Assembly: GCA_025061735.1 (NCBI GenBank)
Contig: JANXAU010000007.1
Location: forward strand, 1 to 41,407
Source: Candidatus Bipolaricaulota bacterium
Lineage (GTDB): Bacteria; Bipolaricaulota; Bipolaricaulia; RBG-16-55-9; DRXL01
Length of the DNA stretch: 41,407 nucleotides
Reading direction: 5' to 3'
Part shown: piece after piece, positions 17,836-25,598 of the stretch
Numbering within the stretch: position 1 is the stretch's first letter
Layout of the letters: every line of letters starts with the position of its first letter
Position numbers and translations under genes: made by a program
Notes under the pieces: model-generated
The model's database searches: none
What the model was told of the DNA's origin: nothing
The model's input: the letters and a program-made list of their open reading frames with translations, nothing else

Positions 17836-18572
17836 GCCACCAGCGCTTGCAAGTCTTCTTCGGAGAGCTTGTCGAACCTAGGCATCGGCCAGGGAATTCC
17901 ATCGGTTGGCCCCAGCACGTAGACCGAGAGCGGGTCTTTTAAGTGTTGGAGCTGCCACTCGTCGGTGCGCCCGTGCTTGCCCGCGCGCGTCAAGTTCGGT
18001 CCTAGCGGGCCGCCCGCCGAGCCGACAATGTGACACCCGATGCACCCTTGGCTGCTGAAGAGCGCCTTGCCGCGCTCGACTTGCTGTGGGGTAAAGCGCT
18101 CCGGGATGACGAGATTGACCGTTTCGTTCTTCGGCTCATACTGGAGATTAAAGCTCTTGACGTAGGCAACTAAAGCGTCGAGTTCTTCGGGGGCCAGATA
18201 CGCAAACGAGTTCATCATCGAGCCGGGGACGAGCTTGTGCGGGTCTATATAGTGCTCGCGGAGCCATCGCTCATCGCGGCGCATCCCCACGTTGCTCAAG
18301 CTCGGCCCAACGGGGAATCCCACCAACGGCCCACCCGGCTCTAGACGCGCCATGTGGCACGAGAGACACCCCGCCCCCTGAAAGACGAGCTTGCCGCGCT
18401 CCAGGGGCGTCAGCTTCCCTAGCGGGGAATCGGGTTTATGCGGCGCAGGGGCGCTCGCCGATTCTGAATACGAAAAGCTCTCCAAGAGCGCTAGTCCCTT
18501 AGCCGCTAACGATCCAAGCACCATCAGCACACAGAGCGCTAAGACGAAGTTTCCCCAGCGTTCACGCGTCAT
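17814..18572 (-). CDS. Membrane-anchored diheme c-type cytochrome
   Basis: N-terminal TM; GCLSCH and GCIGCH heme motifs. Confidence 0.9.
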   Translation of the reverse strand: MTRERWGNFVLALCVLMVLGSLAAKGLALLESFSYSESASAPAPHKPDSPLGKLTPLERGKLVFQGAGCLSCHMARLEPGGPLVGFPVGPSLSNVGMRRDERWLREHYIDPHKLVPGSMMNSFAYLAPEELDALVAYVKSFNLQYEPKNETVNLVIPERFTPQQVERGKALFSSQGCIGCHIVGSAGGPLGPNLTRAGKHGRTDEWQLQHLKDPLSVYVLGPTDGIPWPMPRFDKLSEEDLQALVAYLQSLQ

Positions 18573-18654
18573 CGCATCAACCTCTTTGTGTCTTATTTGT
18601 GTCTTAATTAACGCTTCAGTATAGAGAACGCGAGCCTGATCTTCAAGCCCCCAG

Positions 18655-18683
18655 TTGCTCTCTCTGGAAGAGTCTATTATAAT
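18655..18683 (+). promoter_or_regulatory. Promoter of redoxin gene: TTGCTC-N17-TATAAT, ATG 9 nt after the -10
   Basis: Direct reading. Confidence 0.6.
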
Positions 18684-18692
18684 TTGCCCTAT

Positions 18693-19253
18693 ATGGGCAA
18701 GACCAAAACATCGTCAGCCACGCCCTCCAAGGGGATATTGGTGGCTGGGATCATAGCTTTCGCGCTGGGCGGTGCTATGATGCTTCTGGTGTGGAACCCG
18801 TTCTCGTCCTCCGAGGCGATCGGCCAGCGCGCGCCGGATTTTGCGCTCCATGACACCGAAGGCCGCACCGTGCAGTTGAGCGCTCTTCACGGAAAACCTG
18901 TCTTGCTCTACTTCTCCACGGCGTGGTGCATCACCTGCCGCGGCGAGACCCGCAGACTCGCTCGGTTCTATGAGCGCTACCGCGACCAAGTTCACGTCCT
19001 CTGGATCAGCTTTGATCCGTTCAACGATTCTGTAGAAGATCTAAGAGAGCACCGTCGTCTCTACGGCCACCCCGACTTTCGCTACGCCCTGGACTCCCGA
19101 ACGAAGCCCGTGGCCCATCTCTATCGCGTGCAGGAACGCGGCACGATGCTGCTCTTAAGCCCTCAGGGAGAGATTCTCTTTCGCGGCGTGCGCGCCATCG
19201 GCGATCCCAAGTTTCTTCAGCGGTTACACCAAGCTCTGAAAAGCCAGATATGA
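18693..19253 (+). CDS. TlpA/AhpC-like membrane-anchored thiol redoxin
   Basis: TM then GQRAPDFALHDTEGRTVQLSALHGKPVLLYFSTAWCITCRGE. Confidence 0.85.
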   Translation: MGKTKTSSATPSKGILVAGIIAFALGGAMMLLVWNPFSSSEAIGQRAPDFALHDTEGRTVQLSALHGKPVLLYFSTAWCITCRGETRRLARFYERYRDQVHVLWISFDPFNDSVEDLREHRRLYGHPDFRYALDSRTKPVAHLYRVQERGTMLLLSPQGEILFRGVRAIGDPKFLQRLHQALKSQI

Positions 19254-19984
19254 CAGACGGGACGCTCTTGAGCTACGCGTTTGGAGTGGGAGTCTTGGCG
19301 TTTTTCAACCCGTGCGGGTTTGCGCTGCTGCCCGCGTATGTCGCGCACTATCTGGGGCAAGCTCAAACTGAAAAATCTTCTTGGTTGGATCGGGGCTTGC
19401 AGGGGCTGAAGCTTGGGCTCGCCATGAGCGCGGGGTTCTTCACGGTCTTCGCGGGGCTGGGCGTGGCGCTCGTGTTGGCGGGCCAAGTGCTCTCGCGCTT
19501 TCTGATCGCGTATGCGCCGTGGATCGGTGCGCTGATCGGCCTGATCCTCATGCTCTTGGGCGCCACGATGCTCATTAGAAGAGAGTTCTCTTTCGGCTTA
19601 CCCGTAACGGGCTTGGCGAACAGATTGCGCGGCGGGCGCAAGCCCTCGGGGCACGGCTTGCTCTACTATTATCTCTACGGCATCAGCTATGCGATCGGCT
19701 CGCTGGGCTGCACGCTCCCGCTCTTTCTCTCGGTGACGCTGACAGCGTTTACCGCGTACGGCTGGGGCGGATTAGCGAATTTCTTCGCTTACGCTGGGGG
19801 CATGACGCTGATGATGCTCGCCTTCTCGCTCTCCGTGGTCTATGCCCGCGAACTGATTCAGCACTACTTTCAAAGAATCATCCCCTACGTGCGCCCGATC
19901 AGCGCGTGGGTCTTGCTGGGGATCGGGCTGTATCTGATCTGGTATCAACTGATCTACTCGGGGGCCTTATCGTCAGCGCTTTGA
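19250..19984 (+). CDS. CcdA/DsbD-type cytochrome c biogenesis membrane protein
   Basis: FFNPCGFALLPAYVAHYLG; six-TM-like; SLGCTLPLFLSVTLTA. Confidence 0.9.
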   Translation: MTDGTLLSYAFGVGVLAFFNPCGFALLPAYVAHYLGQAQTEKSSWLDRGLQGLKLGLAMSAGFFTVFAGLGVALVLAGQVLSRFLIAYAPWIGALIGLILMLLGATMLIRREFSFGLPVTGLANRLRGGRKPSGHGLLYYYLYGISYAIGSLGCTLPLFLSVTLTAFTAYGWGGLANFFAYAGGMTLMMLAFSLSVVYARELIQHYFQRIIPYVRPISAWVLLGIGLYLIWYQLIYSGALSSAL

Positions 19985-20329
19985 GGCAACGCTGCCCTCT
20001 GGCTCGCGCGGCTTGATGATAAACCGTCCATTGGGAAGTTGCATGGCCACCAACTTTTGCGCGATGAGTTCGCGCAGGGGTCTGCCCGGACGGAAGCGCG
20101 GGATCACGCGAGCACTCGTGGCGATAAGCTCCTTCCGTCCCACATGCCAGCGACGCTGGTGAGGCCACACCACCGGCAAGAACGTGCCAAAACTGCGCAG
20201 CCGCACCGCCTCCCCACGCGCCAGCTCTTCCCCCACAATATCGTAAAACGCCGTAAGAAAAGCTTGAACCGATTTTCGCCTCAACCCGCTCCGCTTCGCT
20301 ATCTGCTCGATCAGCTCCGCTTGCGTCAT
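19973..20329 (-). CDS. Divergent HU/IHF-family DNA-binding protein
   Basis: MTQAELIEQIAKRSGLRRKSVQAFLTAFYDIVGEELARGEAVRLRSFGTFLP; SD GGGAGG before ATG 20329. Confidence 0.85.
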   Translation of the reverse strand: MTQAELIEQIAKRSGLRRKSVQAFLTAFYDIVGEELARGEAVRLRSFGTFLPVVWPHQRRWHVGRKELIATSARVIPRFRPGRPLRELIAQKLVAMQLPNGRFIIKPREPEGSVASKR

Positions 20330-20450
20330 ATCCAACCCTCCCATATTTTTCTCCATTTTAGAAGAAATCGCCTCACAAAATCAATCTCGGTGATCTGCAT
20401 TACAGTCTGGAGACGGCTCCGCACGCCCTCAAGAGCCTCTTGTAGAGTGA

Positions 20451-20465
20451 CCAACGTCACGTTGG
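20451..20465. promoter_or_regulatory. 15-bp palindrome CCAACGT-C-ACGTTGG, possible operator
   Basis: Perfect 7-bp arms in the divergent intergenic region. Confidence 0.4.
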
Positions 20466-20544
20466 CCTCCGCACGCTGGGGGTACCGCTCTGGGGGTGGG
20501 TGCTATAGAGTAAAACCAACGTGAGAGCGCAAGGAGAGATCTCT

Positions 20545-21258
20545 ATGAAGAAGCCTTGGAGCTTGGTCATCTTGTTGATGTTGGCGGTGACGGGCTGCAC
20601 CCAGCCGGTACGCTTGGGCGAGAAGCCGGATCAGCCTCCTGTCGCAGACTTTACCCTTCAGTGTGCTGCTTGTCAGGGCGAGCGATCGGGACTGGCCCCT
20701 TTGAAAGTTCTCTTAGACGCTTCGCCCTCGACCGACGATCACGGGATTCTCTTGGTACACTGGAACTTAGGGAACGGGCGCGAGGCCACCGGCCTTCGCG
20801 TCGAGACGGTCTACGACAAACCCGGACGCTACGAGATCACCCTAACGGTCTACGACCAGAAGGGCCAGAAAGCCACGGCCAAGACCGAGATCACCGTGCT
20901 GGAGCCGCCGCCTCCTCCTTACCGAGTTGAGCGCGCCGAGAACGACCTGATGATCGTCGAGCGGATCCTCCCTAATAGAACTCTCCACGTGGGCGAGACG
21001 ATAGAGATTCGCGTGCGGGTCACGGCCAAGCGCGACATCGAGTACGTCTTCTGGCGCGAGCTGCCCGCCTATCCGCTCACCTCGCCGGAGCGCTTAGAGT
21101 TTATGATCCTATGGTTGCCCAAAGATATGACCCAAGAATGGGTGTACACGGTCACGGTGGAGGACTCCGGGCGAAGCCGGCTCGACGGAGACGGTCGCGC
21201 AGCATGGCGCGCCGAAGCCGCCGAACTGACGCTCAGCACGACGATAGAAATCCCCTAA
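20545..21258 (+). CDS. PKD-domain lipoprotein
   Basis: MKKPWSLVILLMLAVTGC lipobox; PPVADF..LKVLLDASPSTDDHGILLVHWNLGNG..YEITLTVYDQKG. Confidence 0.8.
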   Translation: MKKPWSLVILLMLAVTGCTQPVRLGEKPDQPPVADFTLQCAACQGERSGLAPLKVLLDASPSTDDHGILLVHWNLGNGREATGLRVETVYDKPGRYEITLTVYDQKGQKATAKTEITVLEPPPPPYRVERAENDLMIVERILPNRTLHVGETIEIRVRVTAKRDIEYVFWRELPAYPLTSPERLEFMILWLPKDMTQEWVYTVTVEDSGRSRLDGDGRAAWRAEAAELTLSTTIEIP

Positions 21259-21449
21259 CGGCGATTCGAGCCGCGCGCGACCAGACCCCCGCAGTGGGGA
21301 CAGTACGTCACGGGGCCGCGATAGAAGCTCCGGCAGTGCGGGCATTGATGAAAGTCACCGCTCTTCTGGCGTTGCAAGAACAGATAGCGCACGCCCAAAG
21401 CTAAGAGTCCGCCAAAGACAAGCACTAACAGCCAGAAGCGCCAGTTCAT
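21255..21449 (-). CDS. Small TM protein with zinc-ribbon
   Basis: N-terminal TM then CPHCRSFYRGPVTYCPHCGG. Confidence 0.7.
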   Translation of the reverse strand: MNWRFWLLVLVFGGLLALGVRYLFLQRQKSGDFHQCPHCRSFYRGPVTYCPHCGGLVARGSNRR

Positions 21450-21453
21450 TTCT

Positions 21454-22602
21454 CTAGCTTGCTTTTAGAAAGAGCTTGAGCTGCTCGGTGATCGCATCGC
21501 CGACCTCGCTGCAACGCGCCGCGCGCTCTTCGCCCACCAGATCATAGGTCAACGGCTGACCCGCTCTCAACACGGCGATCACCGCTTGCTCTATCGCCCG
21601 CGCAGATCGCTCCAAACGCTCGTCTTGATATTTATTCGCTAACCATTCGAGCATCATTTTGGTCGTCAAGATCGCGGCGATGGGGTTGACTTTATCTTTG
21701 CCGGCGTGCTTGGGGGCGCTGCCGTGGATCGGCTCGAACATCGCGTGCTCGTCGCCGATGTTGCCCCCCGCGGCCATCCCCAAGCCCCCCTGTGTCGTGG
21801 CCGCATTGTCGCTGATCACGTCGCCCACGAGATTGGGCGCGACCACGACATCGTACCATTCGGGGTTGCGGATCTGCCACTGGCAGAACGCGTCAAAATA
21901 CGCGTAATCCAACTGAATCTCCGGGAACTCGCTCCGCCCGATCTCGGTGAAGAGATCGCGAAAGTATTTATGCGCCCCGATAATATTAGATTTGTCGACG
22001 CACGTCACTTTGCCCAATCTCTTTCGCTGGCGCGCCAGGCGAAACGCGAAGCGCACGACTTTTTCGGTGGCCGTCTTGGTGATGCGAATCGGGGTCATCT
22101 TGCCGTTGGGCAGATCGAGGGTCTCCCCGGTGTAGGCGTCTTCGGTGTTCTCGCGCACGACGACGTAGTCAACGTTTTCGGGCTTCCAGATCTGTTGGAA
22201 TTCCCCAGAGATTCTGATCTTCACACCGGGGTAGAGCTTCACGGGGCGGACGTTGGCGTAGAGATTGAGCCTCTGGCGGTTGCCGATGACCTGAGCGTAG
22301 CCGGCGAGCTGAGGGGTAGGATAGGGCTTGCCCGGCTTGGTGAAGACGGGCTTGCCGTCTATCTCATGGCCGACGGCGCCCAGCAAGATCGCATCGGCCC
22401 TCTGGCACTTCTCGAAAGACCCGTCGGGCCACTCTTTCTCGTGTTGGGCGTAGTACCAGCCCCCGCAGGGGATCTCTTCGATCTCAAAACGCATCTGAGT
22501 TTGCTCGCCCACGGTGCGCAGAACCTTCAACGCTTGGGCGATCACTTCCGGCCCGACGCCATCGCCGGGCAGCACGACGATCGAGTAGCTCTGCTTCGGC
22601 AT
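21454..22602 (-). CDS. Isocitrate/3-isopropylmalate dehydrogenase family
   Basis: IVVLPGDGVGPEV; VVRENTEDAYTGE; DVISDNAATTQGGLGMAAGGNIG; FEPIHGSAPKHAGKDKVNP. Confidence 0.9.
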   Translation of the reverse strand: MPKQSYSIVVLPGDGVGPEVIAQALKVLRTVGEQTQMRFEIEEIPCGGWYYAQHEKEWPDGSFEKCQRADAILLGAVGHEIDGKPVFTKPGKPYPTPQLAGYAQVIGNRQRLNLYANVRPVKLYPGVKIRISGEFQQIWKPENVDYVVVRENTEDAYTGETLDLPNGKMTPIRITKTATEKVVRFAFRLARQRKRLGKVTCVDKSNIIGAHKYFRDLFTEIGRSEFPEIQLDYAYFDAFCQWQIRNPEWYDVVVAPNLVGDVISDNAATTQGGLGMAAGGNIGDEHAMFEPIHGSAPKHAGKDKVNPIAAILTTKMMLEWLANKYQDERLERSARAIEQAVIAVLRAGQPLTYDLVGEERAARCSEVGDAITEQLKLFLKAS

Positions 22603-22620
22603 CCTTCTCCCGTTCCTATC

Positions 22621-22650
22621 TTGGCACCCGTTAGGTTTTGGTATTATACT
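22621..22650 (+). promoter_or_regulatory. Promoter: TTGGCA-N18-TATACT, ATG 7 nt after the -10
   Basis: Direct reading; upstream of CDS 22658. Confidence 0.5.
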
Positions 22651-24076
22651 AGACGCGATGACCCTTGCCAATCTCGTCACGCTGTTGCGTCTGTTCGGGA
22701 TTGCCCCATTGCTCTATCTCTTCTTTGACGGTCCTAGGGAGCTGTTCTATGGGCTGCTGGTGCTCTTGCTTGTGGGGGATCTGCTCGATGGGGCCTTGGC
22801 GCGCGCCCTCGGTCAGATCAGCTCTCTGGGCAAGATTCTGGATCCCCTGGCCGATAAAGCCCTCTTTCTCAGCCTCTTCGTCGCGCTGACCCTCCGCGGC
22901 TATCTCCCGGCGAACACGTTGGTTCTCTTTCTCATCCCTCAAGGTCTCTTGATCATGGGGTCGCTGGTGCTCCGTTTGGCATACGGGCGCTGGATCATCA
23001 TCGAGGCGCGCTTCTTTGGCAAGGCCTCCTCGACCTTGATCGCCTTGGGGGTCTTGGCTCTCTTCTTCTGGCGCGAGTTCGCCCTGTATGTGCTCTACGG
23101 GGGGATTGGGCTGTCGTATCTGGCGCTGCTCGATTACAGTCGGATCGCTCTGCAGCAGCTCCGGCGCCAGGCGTAGAAACTCCGGCGGAGGAGGAGCGAT
23201 CAGGCGCAGCCGCTCTCCCGTCACAGGATGCGCGATGCTCAGTTGCCACGCGTGCAGCATCATCCGTCCTACGTTGGACTTCTTTTTTTGGCTCCCATAG
23301 AGAGGATCTCCAACGACGGGATGGCCTATCGCCCTCAGATGGACGCGAATCTGGTGGGTCCGCCCCGTGAGGGGCCGTACCTCCAGCAGTGTCTCTTGAG
23401 GGAGTCTCTTGCGCACGCGAAACTCGGTGATCGCGGGCCTCCCCGACGAGAGAATGCGCATCCGTTGACGGTCTGCTGGGTCTCGCCCGATCGGGCCTTC
23501 GATGCGGCCCTCGTCTTCGGTCACGACGCCGTGCACAAGCGCAATATAAATCTTCTCTACGGCTCTGCTCTTGAATTGCTCTATCAGATTGCGATGGACC
23601 TCGTCGGTCTTGGCGATCACGAGCACACCGCTGGTGCCCTCGTCGAGCCTGTGAACGATTCCCGGTCGCTCGGCTCCCCCTACCGTCGAGAACGGCCCAC
23701 GCGCTAAAAGTTGATGAACGACAGTGCCCTTGAGATGGCCCGCTGCGGGGTGGACGACCATCCCCGCAGGTTTATCAATCACCAAGAGTGCTTCGTCTTC
23801 GTAGAGCACCGGGAGCGTGAAGGGTTCTGGCGTTATCTTGTCTTTTGGCAAGAGATCGTCCGGCACGACGATCTCCACCACATCGCCCGGACGCAACAGG
23901 GTGGCCGCGCGTGCCACTTGAGCGTTCACCCGCACGGCCCCTGCCTCGCAGAGGGCCTTGATCCGCGAGCGCGTCAGCCCTTTTAAGTCTGTCGCCGCGC
24001 ACTCTTCGGCCAACCAGCGATCCAATCGCTTCCCCGCCCCCGACTCCCAGACCTTCAAGACCCGAATCATTGTCAT
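22649..24076 (-). CDS. RluD/RluA-family pseudouridine synthase; ORF runs on about 165 codons antisense to the whole of CDS 22658-23176
   Basis: S4-like N-terminus; GIVHRLDEGTSGVLVIAKT; LTGRTHQIRVHLRAIGHPVVGDPLYG. True 3' end uncertain. Confidence 0.85.
   Translation of the reverse strand: MTMIRVLKVWESGAGKRLDRWLAEECAATDLKGLTRSRIKALCEAGAVRVNAQVARAATLLRPGDVVEIVVPDDLLPKDKITPEPFTLPVLYEDEALLVIDKPAGMVVHPAAGHLKGTVVHQLLARGPFSTVGGAERPGIVHRLDEGTSGVLVIAKTDEVHRNLIEQFKSRAVEKIYIALVHGVVTEDEGRIEGPIGRDPADRQRMRILSSGRPAITEFRVRKRLPQETLLEVRPLTGRTHQIRVHLRAIGHPVVGDPLYGSQKKKSNVGRMMLHAWQLSIAHPVTGERLRLIAPPPPEFLRLAPELLQSDPTVIEQRQIRQPNPPVEHIQGELAPEEESQDPQGDQGRGGLAKEARLDDDPAPVCQTEHQRPHDQETLRDEKENQRVRREIAAEGQRDEEAEKEGFIGQGIQNLAQRADLTEGARQGPIEQIPHKQEHQQPIEQLPRTVKEEIEQWGNPEQTQQRDEIGKGHRV
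22658..23176 (+). CDS. CDP-alcohol phosphatidyltransferase family protein (second paralog)
   Basis: MTLANLVTLLRLFGIAPLLYLF; GDLLDGALARALGQISSLGKILDPLADKALFL. Confidence 0.9.
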   Translation: MTLANLVTLLRLFGIAPLLYLFFDGPRELFYGLLVLLLVGDLLDGALARALGQISSLGKILDPLADKALFLSLFVALTLRGYLPANTLVLFLIPQGLLIMGSLVLRLAYGRWIIIEARFFGKASSTLIALGVLALFFWREFALYVLYGGIGLSYLALLDYSRIALQQLRRQA

Positions 24077-24101
24077 CTTGATAAAATATAAGCGAAGCGC
24101 G

Positions 24102-24130
24102 TTGCGATCGCCATAGACAGCGAGTATAAT
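24102..24130 (+). promoter_or_regulatory. Promoter of rimP: TTGCGA-N17-TATAAT, ATG 10 nt after the -10
   Basis: Direct reading. Confidence 0.65.
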
Positions 24131-24140
24131 ACTCTTAGCT

Positions 24141-24596
24141 ATGGTAAACGCATGGGAGTCTCAGGTGCGCTCGATCGTCGAGCGGGTGGTCCGTCAGGAG
24201 CGTCTTCAGCTCTATTGGCTGGAGCTGCGCGCGGCGGGGCCGCGCTGGCGGGTCTGCGTCTACATTGACCACCCGCGGGGCATCAGCGTGGAAGACTGCG
24301 CGCGCGTCAGCCGCGCCCTGGAAGAGCCGCTGGACCAGATCACCGAGCACAGCTACGAGATCGAAGTCTCCTCCCCTGGCATAGATCGGCCCCTCTACAC
24401 CCGCGAGCACTACGAGAGCGCCTTGGGGCGCTCCATCGAGCTGCGCTTGCGTACCCCCCATCAGGGCCGACGCCATCTGACCGGATACTTAAAAGAGTTG
24501 ACCTCCCAAGCGCTCACCGTCCAAGACGCCGACGGGGTGCTGTGGCAGATCCCTTGGGAAGAGATCAGCCGCGGGCGCCTCAGCCCCTGTCTCTAA
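24141..24596 (+). CDS. rimP: Ribosome maturation factor RimP
   Basis: ERVVRQERLQLYWLELRAAGPRWRVCVYIDHPRGISVEDCARVSRALEEPLDQ..YEIEVSSPGIDRPL. Confidence 0.93.
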   Translation: MVNAWESQVRSIVERVVRQERLQLYWLELRAAGPRWRVCVYIDHPRGISVEDCARVSRALEEPLDQITEHSYEIEVSSPGIDRPLYTREHYESALGRSIELRLRTPHQGRRHLTGYLKELTSQALTVQDADGVLWQIPWEEISRGRLSPCL

Positions 24597-24636
24597 AATC
24601 CCTTACTCTGCCCCCTAACAAGGAGCGACGACCCTC

Positions 24637-25596
24637 ATGAACGCCGAATTTCTAGAAGCCCTCGAAGAGATGGCCAAGGACGAAGGTCTTGACAGAGAAG
24701 ACCTCTACGAGATCGTCAAGCACGGCCTCAAGGCCGGCTATATCGAGCAGTTCGGCGCGGTCCCCGGCCTGGAGATCGAGATTGACCGCGCCTCCGGTGA
24801 TATCCACATTATCATAAACGGCCAGAGAAGGGAGCTTTCGTACAGGGACTTCGGTCGAGTAGCGACGCGCAAAGCCGAGGAGACCATCCGCAACGAGATC
24901 CTGCGCAAGCGCCGCGAGAAGATCCTGGCACGCTACCAACCCAAGGTCGGCCAACTGTTGACCGGCACGGTCCATCGCTTCCACGGGGCCGACGTCTGGC
25001 TCAAGCTGAGCGATACCGAGGCGCTCTTGCCCGAAGAAGAACGAATTCCGGGGGAGCGCTACCGCGAAGGGGCGGCGCTCACCGCCGTCTTGATCAGAGT
25101 CGAGCGCACCTCGGGCGACCCTCGATTGATTCTGTCGCGAGCGGCCAAGGAGTTCGTCCAGCGCTTGCTGGAGCGCGAAGTCCCCGAGATCCAGCAGGGG
25201 CTGCTGCGCATCGAGGCGATCGCCCGCGAGCCGGGCGTGCGCACCAAAGTCGCGATCCGCTCGCTCACCGCCGATCTCGATCCCGTCGGGACTTGCGTGG
25301 GCAGCGGCGGCGGCCGCGTCAAGGAGATCACCCGCGCCCTCAGCGGCGAGAAGATCGACATCATCCGCTGGTCTCCCGACGTGCGCGATCTGATCAAGAA
25401 CTGCCTAGAACCGGCCAAGGTCCTGCAGATCGAATTGAACGAGCAGACCAAAGAAGCTCGCGTGATCGTCCCTCACGACGAGCTGTCGCTGGCCATTGGC
25501 AAGGGTGGCCAAAATGTGCGCCTCACCGCCAAGCTGACGTCTTATAAGATCGACGTCCTCAGCCCAGAAGAGAGTCAATCCTCCCCGCAAGCTTAA
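24637..25596 (+). CDS. nusA: Transcription termination/antitermination factor NusA
   Basis: MNAEFLEALEEMAKDEGLDREDLYEIVKHGLKAGY; S1 and KH regions (DPVGTCVGSGGGRVKEITRALSGEKIDIIRW; LAIGKGGQNVRLTAKLTSYKIDV). Confidence 0.97.
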   Translation: MNAEFLEALEEMAKDEGLDREDLYEIVKHGLKAGYIEQFGAVPGLEIEIDRASGDIHIIINGQRRELSYRDFGRVATRKAEETIRNEILRKRREKILARYQPKVGQLLTGTVHRFHGADVWLKLSDTEALLPEEERIPGERYREGAALTAVLIRVERTSGDPRLILSRAAKEFVQRLLEREVPEIQQGLLRIEAIAREPGVRTKVAIRSLTADLDPVGTCVGSGGGRVKEITRALSGEKIDIIRWSPDVRDLIKNCLEPAKVLQIELNEQTKEARVIVPHDELSLAIGKGGQNVRLTAKLTSYKIDVLSPEESQSSPQA

Positions 25597-25598
25597 GT

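Noticed and set aside
21706-22728. 340-aa + strand ORF antisense to the isopropylmalate/isocitrate dehydrogenase gene
   Set aside because: Shadow ORF; overlaps a strong dehydrogenase and runs into the next gene's start.
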